Positions 6,963 to 13,839 of a DNA stretch of 14,704 bases are shown here, piece after piece. The notes under the pieces were generated by a model that was not told where the DNA came from, made no database searches, and saw only the letters and a program-made list of their open reading frames with translations. The translations under genes and the position numbers were made by a program. The stretch comes from JBFJWU01 sp041623475 [NCBI: bacterium] (GTDB taxonomy: Bacteria > J088): contig JBFJWU010000039.1 in the NCBI GenBank assembly GCA_041623475.1, forward strand, positions 1-14,704. The letters are read 5' to 3'. The number at the start of each line of letters is the position of its first letter. The first letter of the stretch is position 1.

Positions 6963-9461
6963 TTACGGGACCAGTGATAAATTGAATCCGATTCGGCCGA
7001 ACCCGTTTGAGGCATCTTCCCAGACACCAATTGCCCCGGACGGGCTGGATCCGATCGCGGGTGTCCAGGCGTGAGTAACCGATTGACCGCCACCGTCCAG
7101 GCGAGTTGGTTCGGCAAATCCGTCGATTGCGGTTCCGCGCACATACCAGGACCGGACGGTCGCGTCGTCGACCGACTGCCAAGCGATCCAGATTCTGTCG
7201 CCTTGTGATTCGATTTCCGGTGCTGCAACGGATCGGTCCAGTCGATTGCTCAACGGGATATCAAGGGGTTCGAAGTCTGTGTCGAATCCGATAACGGATG
7301 CCTGGATTCGCGTGTTGGCATCGCCCGGTCGCTGGCCGGTCCACGCCAGCCACGCGTTGAATTGGTCGTCGATTCCGCAATCAACACCGGTCACATTCGG
7401 GTACTGCTCTGGTTCTTCGGTGATAGGCCAGGTTTCCTGAAAAATTTTGCCGCCTTCATCAATGTCGGATGTCGCGACCGATACGGACCCAGGAAATTCA
7501 ATGTCAGAAATCCAGCAATAAAGCTGGTTTCCGTCAGGCAGCATTGCCACGCGCGAAAAATACGCGCCGGCCGGATCAGCTAACGTTGACTCGGTATTGG
7601 CTGACAGCCATTGAGGCTGGAAAAAGAAATTACTGGTTTCGGTACTTGCTGACAGGGCACCGGTGACAGCGGCCACGGCTCCGACACCAAACCTGTAGTC
7701 AGTCCACGTAAATGCAAGTTTCGTTTCGTCGCCATCATTGAACCCAGCGACATCGGGCCACAACTGCGGGCCCCCAGTGTTGTCAATGATTGTTGGGGGG
7801 CTCCACTGGCTGCTTTGGGTGCTGAACGTTGCATATCGAATTCGTTCCAGTCCGGGCCCTCCCTGTTCCCACACAGCGACCAGCAATTGCCCTGCATTGA
7901 CCAGTCGTATATTTCGTGCGGCCGTCTGGACCGTTGCGATTTCACCCTGGTCAATTATTGCCCCTTGCTCCAGCGTGCCCCAACGGACGGTTGCTGTTGT
8001 CCCTAATTGTGCGGTCCAGGCGACCAGCACCTGATTGTCGCCCAGCACCGCTACGGAGGGGCGTACCGTGTGTGCGGTAACGCCACCGGGAGTGTTGAAC
8101 GGATAGGCTCCGGATTGTGGAAGTCGTACCTCGGCGGCGGCCAGTCCGGCGGTGTAGGATCCCTCGTTTGGGGCTTCGCTGCCCGGGCCAAGCTGAATCC
8201 CCAACTCCGTCAGTACGTCGCGGCGTGCATCGTCTGTGATGGCTGCATTTGAATCAGCCGGGTCCGGAAAGGTCCACTCGCCGATATCGGCATAGCCGCG
8301 TTCGGCAATATTGCCAACGAATGCCATAGGCGGCTGGCCAGAATCGACCTTGCGGGTGATATGGCTTTGTCCGTCCAAAGCCGCACCGGGAAGGTTTCCT
8401 GACAGCGTTGCAGTTAGCCCGGCCAGGATCTGCGGCAAATGTTGAACCGACGCCCAAGCCCCGGATCTGGCCAGGTCTGGAATCCATAAATCGTTGATCG
8501 GGTTGTACGTCCAACCCGGGTATGAGGTCGGCTGGACAATCAGTCCGCCGCCCAGGTCGGCCAACCTCCGCCTCAGGTCGAGACGATCAATATCGTTTCC
8601 GGGCAGGGGAGCGATCCTGATGGGGGCTACACCTGGTGAATTAGACAGCAGCTCCATGGGGCGAAGTTCGGCGAATTTCCTGGGTGTCAGTCCCCGGTTT
8701 CGATCATCCAGGGTGGCGTGGGCAGCTGGAATCGTGCCGATTCGGTCGCCGTTGGGGGCGTAGATTACCAGCTGCCGTTGTACCGTCGGGGATTCCGCGA
8801 CGATGGCCTGTCCGGGAAACGCCAGTTCGTCGCCGAAATCGGCGATCTCAGTTGCGTCAGAGGTTGCCCGTGTGTTGGTTGGAGCAACAATTGATGCAAC
8901 CGTCAGCATTCCTGACAACGCCGCAAATTCACCGACAATGATGTCTGTTGTGAGCCAGTTGACATTACCCAGGGCCAGTTCCAGCGCGTGCTGGTCTGAC
9001 ACAATCGCAGAGCCAAATTGCGCCCGATACAGGTCCATGACCGATTTGTATTCTGCCTGCAGCCGGCTTCTGGCTTCGGACAAGGAAGCGGCTGTTCTGG
9101 CGTTCTGTCCGCGGGGTCCGAGGAACTGCGCGAAGTCTGATAGATCACCGGGAAGTACGACCAGGTTTCGCCCGTCACGGCGCTGGCATTCAGCGAGCCG
9201 TGATGCAGCCTGCAACGCCGGGGCCCGAACCGATTCCAGGTCAAAGTCCGCGTCTATCTGAAAGTCCAGGCCCACGGCAAACGCACGGACATCGCCATTA
9301 CCAGCGATTTCCAACGCACAGTTGTTGATTTCATCGTCTTTTCCGTCGTCAAACAGGCCCAGCGCCGACGTCAGCGCCGAGCACGCCGATAAACACACGG
9401 CCATCGGAACGAGGCAGGCCAGGCGTGCTAAGCGATTGCGGGCAATCAGCTTTTTCGCCAT
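6963..9461 (-). CDS. lipoprotein with degenerate nitrilase-like and beta-propeller-like domains
   Basis: The 832-aa product starts with a signal peptide and lipobox (LSAC, acylated Cys27, Ser at +2), which predicts an outer-membrane lipoprotein. Residues 58-366 read like a carbon-nitrogen hydrolase (nitrilase) fold: RAFAVGLDFQID, LVVLPGDLSDF, LVIYAPNGDRIG, RRRLADLGGGLIVQPTSYPGW, GLTATLSGNLPGAALDGQS. The catalytic residues look lost: the Glu after LVVLP is Gly, the Lys region reads DDRNRGLTP, and no Cys is seen in the IRIAPLPGND stretch. The rest (about 480-832) has repeated blocks of the type VLVAWT, LLVAVWEQ, LAFTWTDYR, AWLAWTG and IWIAWQS, like beta-propeller blades. I chose the ATG at 9461 because it places the signal peptide at the N-terminus; the frame stays open to 9563. 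It stands alone, divergent from the next gene. Lipoprotein call is firm; domain calls are inferences from pattern. Confidence 0.8.
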   Translation of the reverse strand: MAKKLIARNRLARLACLVPMAVCLSACSALTSALGLFDDGKDDEINNCALEIAGNGDVRAFAVGLDFQIDADFDLESVRAPALQAASRLAECQRRDGRNLVVLPGDLSDFAQFLGPRGQNARTAASLSEARSRLQAEYKSVMDLYRAQFGSAIVSDQHALELALGNVNWLTTDIIVGEFAALSGMLTVASIVAPTNTRATSDATEIADFGDELAFPGQAIVAESPTVQRQLVIYAPNGDRIGTIPAAHATLDDRNRGLTPRKFAELRPMELLSNSPGVAPIRIAPLPGNDIDRLDLRRRLADLGGGLIVQPTSYPGWTYNPINDLWIPDLARSGAWASVQHLPQILAGLTATLSGNLPGAALDGQSHITRKVDSGQPPMAFVGNIAERGYADIGEWTFPDPADSNAAITDDARRDVLTELGIQLGPGSEAPNEGSYTAGLAAAEVRLPQSGAYPFNTPGGVTAHTVRPSVAVLGDNQVLVAWTAQLGTTATVRWGTLEQGAIIDQGEIATVQTAARNIRLVNAGQLLVAVWEQGGPGLERIRYATFSTQSSQWSPPTIIDNTGGPQLWPDVAGFNDGDETKLAFTWTDYRFGVGAVAAVTGALSASTETSNFFFQPQWLSANTESTLADPAGAYFSRVAMLPDGNQLYCWISDIEFPGSVSVATSDIDEGGKIFQETWPITEEPEQYPNVTGVDCGIDDQFNAWLAWTGQRPGDANTRIQASVIGFDTDFEPLDIPLSNRLDRSVAAPEIESQGDRIWIAWQSVDDATVRSWYVRGTAIDGFAEPTRLDGGGQSVTHAWTPAIGSSPSGAIGVWEDASNGFGRIGFNLSLVP

Positions 9462-9495
9462 GCGACGGGTTCTTTCGCGACTCGATTGCGCATGT

Positions 9496-9513
9496 CCGTA
9501 TTGTCCCATACGG
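9496..9513. promoter_or_regulatory. inverted repeat in divergent intergenic region
   Basis: CCGTAT and ATACGG form perfect 6-bp arms around a 6-nt spacer, next to GGCCGGCC. It lies 35 nt before the lipoprotein start and about 80 nt before the DUF1015 promoter, a usual place for an operator serving either gene. Arms this short can arise by chance. Confidence 0.3.
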
Positions 9514-9595
9514 CCGGCCACAAGTACAGACGAGGCTGTGGTGGCCTGGATTCCTGTTACCACGGACGATCATCGCGTGTACAGGGGATTCACAC

Positions 9596-9625
9596 TTGAC
9601 ACGGTTGGTAAGGCGCGCGCATGAT
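9596..9625 (+). promoter_or_regulatory. candidate sigma70-type promoter of the DUF1015 gene
   Basis: A perfect TTGACA (9596-9601) is followed, after 18 nt, by CATGAT (9620-9625, 4 of 6 matches). The predicted start near 9632 gives a leader of about 26 nt that holds a strong Shine-Dalgarno. Confidence 0.55.
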
Positions 9626-9642
9626 GTTCTGATCTTGGCATC

Positions 9643-9651
9643 AAGGAGGAG
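9643..9651 (+). promoter_or_regulatory. strong Shine-Dalgarno deciding a TTG start
   Basis: AAGGAGGAG lies 6 nt before TTG at 9658. The next in-frame ATG (at 9739) comes after conserved DUF1015 N-terminal sequence, so the TTG is the true start. Confidence 0.85.
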
Positions 9652-9657
9652 TGTGTT

Positions 9658-10887
9658 TTGCAACTAATTCGTCCATTTCGCGGCCTGAGGGTCGTACCTG
9701 ACCGGGCCAGCGAGGTCGCTGCACCACCCTATGACGTAATGAATACCGAGGAAGCCAGGCGTATGGTCGATGGCAAACCCGATTCGTTCCTGCATGTGTC
9801 CCGGCCCGAAATTGATTTGGAACCCGGGATAAGCCTGTATGACGATGCCTGCTACCAGAAGGCAGCTGAAAACTTCGATCGATTGCAGGCGACGGGCGCA
9901 ATGGTTCGGGACGACACTGAAAACCTGTATCTCTATCGTCTGACGTTTGACGGCAGGTCACAATTGGGTATCGCCGCAGAGGTGGCTGTTCAGGCGTATC
10001 TGGATGGCCGAGTCAAGAAGCACGAGTTTACAAGGCCGGACAAGGAAGATGATCGTACGAGGCACATCGATGCAATCGATGCGAACAGTGGTCCTGTCTT
10101 CCTGGTTTATCGCCAGGATCCGGATCTGGACTCGTTCCTGACAGAGTGGACCGAACAAAACGACCCGGTTATCGATCTGGCAGCTGACGACAATGTGCGA
10201 CACGAATTCTGGGTTGTCAGTGGACGCGACGATATTCAGCGAATCGTGGGTGCCATCGACGCGCGCGGTGCGTTGTATATCGCCGACGGCCATCATCGAT
10301 GTGCGGCAGCGGCCAGGGTGTGCCAGGCGCGGGGGACAGATCAACCCGGCCGCCACGACGGCTTTTTTGGTGTCTTGTTTCCGCACAACCAGACCCGTGT
10401 TTACGACTATAACCGGGTTGTGTCGGATCTGAATGGACTGGACGAAACTGCGTTCCTCGATGCGATCGGTGACACGTTCGATGTCGATCCATCCGATGGC
10501 CCGGTTCGACCGGACAGGCCAAATACTTTCGGGATGTTTATTGGCGGTTCGTGGTATCGACTGGCGATTGATGACAAGTTGGTCGACCGCAATGACCCGG
10601 TGCGGCGCCTGGATGTTGCCCTGCTGGCCGATTACCTGCTGGAGCCTGTATTGGGAATTTCAGACCCCCGCCGCGACAAGCGAATAGATTTTGTTGGCGG
10701 AATTCGTGGGCTGGGTGAACTGGAGCGACGTGTGGCTGCTGGAGCCGCGGTGGCTTTTTCGCTGTTTCCTACGTCCCTGGATGACCTGATGGCGGTCGCT
10801 GATGCCGGACAGGTGATGCCGCCAAAGTCAACGTGGTTTGAACCGAAACTTCGGGACGGTTTATTGGCCCAATTGCTTTCTGACTGA
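9658..10887 (+). CDS. DUF1015 family protein (COG4198)
   Basis: The 409-aa product matches the DUF1015 family over its full length. It starts LIRPFRGLRVVPDRASEVAAPPYDVMN, keeps the central block KKHEFTRPDKEDDRTRHIDAIDANSGPVFLVY split as HEFT, EDR and NSGPVF motifs (residues about 120-151), and has the signature ALYIADGHHRCAAAARV (about 205-221). His/Asp/Arg residues in these blocks look like an active site. The biochemical role is unsettled: members often lie near serine-biosynthesis genes, and a link to serine or phosphate-ester metabolism has been proposed, but nothing in this window confirms it. It uses a TTG start with a near-consensus Shine-Dalgarno and its own candidate promoter. No soluble-protein exception is seen: no signal peptide or membrane segment. 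It is followed by a 266-nt gap, so it is probably a single-gene unit. Confidence 0.92.
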   Translation: MQLIRPFRGLRVVPDRASEVAAPPYDVMNTEEARRMVDGKPDSFLHVSRPEIDLEPGISLYDDACYQKAAENFDRLQATGAMVRDDTENLYLYRLTFDGRSQLGIAAEVAVQAYLDGRVKKHEFTRPDKEDDRTRHIDAIDANSGPVFLVYRQDPDLDSFLTEWTEQNDPVIDLAADDNVRHEFWVVSGRDDIQRIVGAIDARGALYIADGHHRCAAAARVCQARGTDQPGRHDGFFGVLFPHNQTRVYDYNRVVSDLNGLDETAFLDAIGDTFDVDPSDGPVRPDRPNTFGMFIGGSWYRLAIDDKLVDRNDPVRRLDVALLADYLLEPVLGISDPRRDKRIDFVGGIRGLGELERRVAAGAAVAFSLFPTSLDDLMAVADAGQVMPPKSTWFEPKLRDGLLAQLLSD

Positions 10888-11055
10888 CGTCGGACACGCG
10901 ACACTTCGAATCCGGCAGTCTGCGGCACCGTCCTCGCGCTCCACATCTTTGGAATAGAGAACGCTGATCCACTGAGGCCCTGGCTGCGGCTGTCACCACA
11001 TCTCATGCAAATCTGCGGCGAAGGCCCGCAGGACACCCACTCTTTTGCCGGTCAG

Positions 11056-11084
11056 TTGCTTCGCCAAAGGCGTGCCGCTAGAAT
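11056..11084 (+). promoter_or_regulatory. candidate promoter of the acyl-CoA dehydrogenase gene
   Basis: TTGCTT (11056-11061) and TAGAAT (11079-11084, 5 of 6 matches to TATAAT) are 17 nt apart. The predicted transcription start near 11091 is just upstream of a strong palindrome. The 165 nt before it, after the DUF1015 stop, hold nothing else I can recognise. Confidence 0.5.
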
Positions 11085-11096
11085 GACCCTTTCCCG

Positions 11097-11118
11097 TTAT
11101 TGACATATCAGTCAATAA
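11097..11118. promoter_or_regulatory. operator-like palindrome before the acyl-CoA dehydrogenase gene
   Basis: TTATTGAC and GTCAATAA are perfect 8-bp inverted arms around a 6-nt spacer (ATATCA), 22 bp in all. It begins about 6 nt after the predicted transcription start and 36 nt before the start codon, which suits a dimeric repressor of the TetR, MerR or GntR type that blocks transcription. Fatty-acid and branched-chain degradation genes are commonly controlled this way. No regulator gene is in the window. Confidence 0.6.
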
Positions 11119-11153
11119 ATGAATTTTCCTTGTCGCCCGCATTGGAGGGACCG

Positions 11154-12314
11154 ATGAATATACCCAATATGAAGCGCCGGATCTTTAGCGAAGAACACAA
11201 TATTTTCCGTGAACAGTGCCGCAAGTTTGCCGAAACCGAGATCGCGCCGAATATCGAAAAATGGGAAGAAGAGTGCCAGGTTTCCCGTGAGGTCTGGGAG
11301 AAAGCCGGAAAGGGCGGATTTCTGGGATTGACTGTTCCCGAGGAATACGGTGGTGCCGGAGCAGACTTTATGTACAGCGTCGTCCTGGCCGAGGAATTCA
11401 GCAAGGTGGGAAATTCCGGTTTTGGTGCCGGATTGCATTCCGATATTATCGTGCCGTATCTCGTCGAGTTGGGTACCGAGGAGCAGAAAAAGCGCTGGCT
11501 TCCGGGATGTTGTGACGGGTCGATCATTACCGCAATCGCAATGAGTGAACCGGGGACCGGTTCGGACCTGGCAAATATTTCGACGACCGCTATTGACCAG
11601 GGTGACCACTATCTGCTGAATGGAACGAAGACATTCATATCCAACGGTATCCTCAGCGACCTTGTGATTGTTGCCGCAAAAACGGATCCAGAAGCCGACC
11701 CGCCGCACAGTGGGGTGTCATTGCTGGTCGTTGAGCGCGGGATGGAGGGCTTTGAGCGCGGGCGCAAACTGAAGAAGATTGGCCAGCACGGCCAGGATAC
11801 TGCGGAACTGTTTTTCAATGACGTAAAAGTTCCCAAGGAAAACCTGTTGGGTCAGGAAGGTACTGGATTCTACGCTTTGATGCGTAACCTTCAGCAGGAA
11901 CGGTTGATGGTTTGTATTGGTGCGACCGAAGCCATGTTTTCGATCCTGCGCCATACCCTGGAGTACACGACGGATCGCAAGGCGTTCGGCAGGCCAATTG
12001 CAAAATTCCAGAATTCCCAGTTCAAGATCGCCGAGATGTACAGCCTTTGTCAGATCGCCCGGACATTTACCGACCGCCTGATTGAAGAGCACATGGCAGG
12101 CGAGAACATCGTTGCCCAGGTCAGTGCGGCCAAATGGTGGCTGACAGACATGCAGTGCCAGATGGCAGACGAAGGCCTGCAATTGCACGGTGGCTATGGG
12201 TACATGACCGAGTATCCGATCGCCAAAGATTATGTCGACGCACGGGTGCAGCGAATCTATGCGGGATCGAACGAGATTATGAAGGTCATCATCGCCAAAC
12301 AGCTTGGCCTTTAG
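11154..12314 (+). CDS. acyl-CoA dehydrogenase, long-chain/isovaleryl catalytic type
   Basis: This FAD flavoenzyme (386 aa, normal length) oxidises acyl-CoA to trans-2-enoyl-CoA and passes electrons to ETF. Visible motifs: GLTVPEEYGGAGAD, the FAD/substrate block AMSEPGTGSD (about residues 130-139), DRKAFGRPIAKFQNSQFKIAEM, LQLHGGYGYMTEYPIAKDYVDARVQ and IYAGSNEIMK at the end. The position of the catalytic Glu in medium-chain enzymes (YEGT) is Ala370 here. The base is instead probably Glu249 in NLQQERLMV, as in long-chain and isovaleryl-CoA dehydrogenases; the C-terminal half also resembles mammalian ACADL. I chose the ATG at 11154 because GGAGG lies 5 nt upstream; the frame extends back to a TTG at 11100 that falls inside the palindrome. 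Family is certain; chain-length preference is inference. Likely electron route: ETF, then the Fe-S oxidoreductase at the right edge. Confidence 0.96.
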   Translation: MNIPNMKRRIFSEEHNIFREQCRKFAETEIAPNIEKWEEECQVSREVWEKAGKGGFLGLTVPEEYGGAGADFMYSVVLAEEFSKVGNSGFGAGLHSDIIVPYLVELGTEEQKKRWLPGCCDGSIITAIAMSEPGTGSDLANISTTAIDQGDHYLLNGTKTFISNGILSDLVIVAAKTDPEADPPHSGVSLLVVERGMEGFERGRKLKKIGQHGQDTAELFFNDVKVPKENLLGQEGTGFYALMRNLQQERLMVCIGATEAMFSILRHTLEYTTDRKAFGRPIAKFQNSQFKIAEMYSLCQIARTFTDRLIEEHMAGENIVAQVSAAKWWLTDMQCQMADEGLQLHGGYGYMTEYPIAKDYVDARVQRIYAGSNEIMKVIIAKQLGL

Positions 12315-12317
12315 AAT

Positions 12318-12434
12318 GGCGCGATTTCGCGCCGCCTTCGCCGCTGTCCTCGGTCGTCGATCCTCGCCATAGCGTTGCTATGCCTGTGGTCGCCGCCCTT
12401 GCGGTCATCGACGAATTCGACGCAAACTTGCGCC
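12318..12434. repeat. palindromic intergenic repeat element (REP/MITE-like)
   Basis: About 117 bp begin 4 nt after the dehydrogenase stop. The left end is a hairpin (GGCGCG-ATTT-CGCGCC, 12318-12333). The right end is a matching hairpin (CGCAA-AC-TTGCG, 12421-12432). The ends align as imperfect 16-bp inverted repeats. Inside are 8-bp arms TCGTCGAT (12354-12361) and ATCGACGA (12407-12414) around a central hairpin CATAGC-GTT-GCTATG (12368-12382). The nested symmetry is typical of dispersed non-coding repeats in proteobacteria. As RNA it could stabilise or end the upstream transcript; there is no T-tract. Only one copy is in the window, so dispersal is unproven. No promoter or gene is evident in the 93 nt between it and the next gene. 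Confidence 0.6.
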
Positions 12435-12527
12435 CTGTTCTGTCGCGGTTAATATCCGAGGTCCTGAACCACTTTCAATCAGGCGGGATCTGTCCACGAT
12501 CGTTCGACGACAGGGTTCGATGGGCGG

Positions 12528-13220
12528 ATGGCTATGCCTGACCAAAAACTGGGGGTGTTATTTGACCTGGACGGGGTACTGATCGATTCTGGAGAATTTC
12601 ATTTTCGCGCATGGGAATGGCTGGCGGACCGGGACGGTGTGCCGTTTTCACGATCGTTTTTTGACCAGACATTTGGTATGCCGAACCGGCAAATCCTGCC
12701 GCGAATGTATCCGGATTCCAGGCTTACGGAATCCGACGTTGAACGGCTCGGCGAGGAAAAAGAGTCAAAATATCGCGAATTTGTGGCTCAGGAGCTGGAT
12801 TGGATGCCCGGTGCCCGCGAACTTGTAGATGAGTTAGCGGCCGACGAACATTGGGTTGTTGGGCTGTTTACGTCGACACCTCGGTCGAATCTGGAATTCA
12901 TTGACCAGCGGTTGGCACTATCTGACCGAATGGCTGTTTTGCTCAATGGTTCAGAAGTGGCCAACGGCAAGCCCGCGCCCGACGGATACCTGGAACTGGC
13001 CCGGCGGTTGGAGGTGCAGCCCGAACGAGGGGTGGTAATCGAAGACGCACCCGCCGGGATCGAGGCAGGAAACGCAGGCGGGTTCCATACTGTTGGACTT
13101 GCGACCACCCACGAACCGTCCACAATCGCGACCGCAGACCACGTCTTTACCGATCCGTCGGCGCTGACGGTGCAAATTCTGGCTGATATTGTTTCCGGGA
13201 CATTTCGGGCAAGTCACTGA
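12528..13220 (+). CDS. HAD-superfamily phosphatase/phosphoglucomutase, beta-PGM-like
   Basis: The 230-aa product has all four HAD motifs: motif I DLDGV (nucleophile Asp13, acid/base Asp15), motif II LFTST (Thr115/Ser116), motif III Lys148 (NGKPAPDGY), and motif IV VVIEDAPAGIEAG (Glu172/Asp173). A helical cap (about residues 20-90, with FHFRAWEWLADRDG and FDQTFGMPNRQIL) marks subfamily IA, the beta-phosphoglucomutase/phosphoglycolate-phosphatase group. The DLDGVLIDS start, the TFGMPN cap motif and the EDAPAGIEA ending fit sugar-phosphate mutases or phosphatases best, but the substrate cannot be read from sequence. The ATG at 12528 is listed; an ATG two codons on (12534) has GGGCGG at better spacing and is equally possible. 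It stands behind the palindromic repeat with no clear promoter, so it may be co-transcribed with the dehydrogenase gene. Confidence 0.92.
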   Translation: MAMPDQKLGVLFDLDGVLIDSGEFHFRAWEWLADRDGVPFSRSFFDQTFGMPNRQILPRMYPDSRLTESDVERLGEEKESKYREFVAQELDWMPGARELVDELAADEHWVVGLFTSTPRSNLEFIDQRLALSDRMAVLLNGSEVANGKPAPDGYLELARRLEVQPERGVVIEDAPAGIEAGNAGGFHTVGLATTHEPSTIATADHVFTDPSALTVQILADIVSGTFRASH

Positions 13221-13270
13221 CACCTGTAGGTTTTTTTGCGATTCCCCTAGCGTGGCCGTCGATCGTGCGG

Positions 13271-13276
13271 TAGAAT
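13271..13276 (+). promoter_or_regulatory. candidate -10 box giving a leaderless transcript
   Basis: TAGAAT (5 of 6 matches) ends 7 nt before the ATG at 13284, so transcription would begin at or next to the A of the start codon. No Shine-Dalgarno is present between them. No convincing -35 is seen at 16-18 nt, which weakens the call. Confidence 0.4.
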
Positions 13277-13283
13277 CTGGAAT

Positions 13284-13763
13284 ATGGCAAAAAAGAAGAC
13301 ATCCAGTAAAACAAGTGGCCCCGGGGCACCGGACGACGTCGCCGACGAAACAACCTTTGAGGTAGGCGAGGGGGGACTGGCAGACGTCCTGAAAAAGATG
13401 GCCTATTTGGGAGTGGGGACAATGTTCGCGACCCAGGAAACGGCATCAAGGATGGTCAAAGACATGACGTTGCCGCGTGAAGCTGTTAACGCCATTGTCA
13501 ACGCCATTGAGCGGAATCGCGATGAAATTGCCCGGGCTGTTTCCAAGGGGACCGAGGATTTTCTGCGCAATCTGGACATTGTCCATCTGGCAAAGAAGAC
13601 GTTTGACGGTATGAATATCCGCGTCAGCGGCGAAATCCAGTTCAACTACGATCCGACAACGCGATCGTCAGCCAAAACAAGATCGAACACCAAGGTCAGT
13701 GTCGGACGGAAGTCGGGTGGCCGGGGGCGAAAACGGGGCGCAAATAGCGAACCGGGTTCTTGA
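13284..13763 (+). CDS. small phasin-like protein with basic tail
   Basis: The 159-aa product has a basic, Ser/Lys-rich start (AKKKTSSKTS) and an alpha-helical core. The core resembles PHA-granule phasin-regulators (COG3937-like): GGLADVLKKMAYLGVGTMFATQETASRMVKDM, written here as LADVLKKMAYLG, FATQETASRMVKDM and AVNAIVNAIERNRDEIARAVS. A DFLRNLDIVHLAKKTFDGM helix and a predicted strand (IRVSGEIQFNYD, about 112-123) follow. The last 35 residues are strongly basic (KTRSNTK, GRKSGGRGRKRG). Phasins such as PhaF join a granule-binding helix to a basic DNA-binding tail, which this layout echoes, but similarity is weak and the strand is not phasin-like. I do not recognise a firm family. It converges on the Fe-S oxidoreductase gene across a strong terminator. 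Confidence 0.75.
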   Translation: MAKKKTSSKTSGPGAPDDVADETTFEVGEGGLADVLKKMAYLGVGTMFATQETASRMVKDMTLPREAVNAIVNAIERNRDEIARAVSKGTEDFLRNLDIVHLAKKTFDGMNIRVSGEIQFNYDPTTRSSAKTRSNTKVSVGRKSGGRGRKRGANSEPGS

Positions 13764-13788
13764 CCGTAGCGAGCCTTCAAAAATCATG

Positions 13789-13817
13789 AAAAAAGGGGCC
13801 TTTGGGGCCCCTTTTTT
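13789..13817. terminator. bidirectional rho-independent terminator
   Basis: A 12-bp perfect stem: six A (13789-13794) plus GGGGCC (13795-13800) pair with GGCCCC (13806-13811) plus six T (13812-13817) around loop TTTGG. The GC-rich stem followed by a T-tract on both strands ends transcription in both directions. It sits between the converging stops at 13763 and 13840. Confidence 0.95.
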
Positions 13818-13839
13818 GTTGCGCAACCCTGAACTGACC

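Noticed and set aside
11013-11031. Hairpin CTGCGG-N7-CCGCAG after the DUF1015 gene as terminator
   Set aside because: The stem is only 6 bp, is 126 nt after the stop, and has no T-tract.
10888-11055. tRNA, small RNA or small ORF in the gap after the DUF1015 gene
   Set aside because: No cloverleaf, no strong structure and no frame with a ribosome site could be found.
12134-12541. Plus-strand frame of 135 aa across the end of the dehydrogenase gene
   Set aside because: It runs out of frame through the dehydrogenase 3' end and the palindromic repeat, so it is not coding.
13222-13237. Terminator after the HAD gene at a run of seven T
   Set aside because: The possible stem before the T-run (ACC-TGTA-GGT) is only 3-4 bp, too weak to call.
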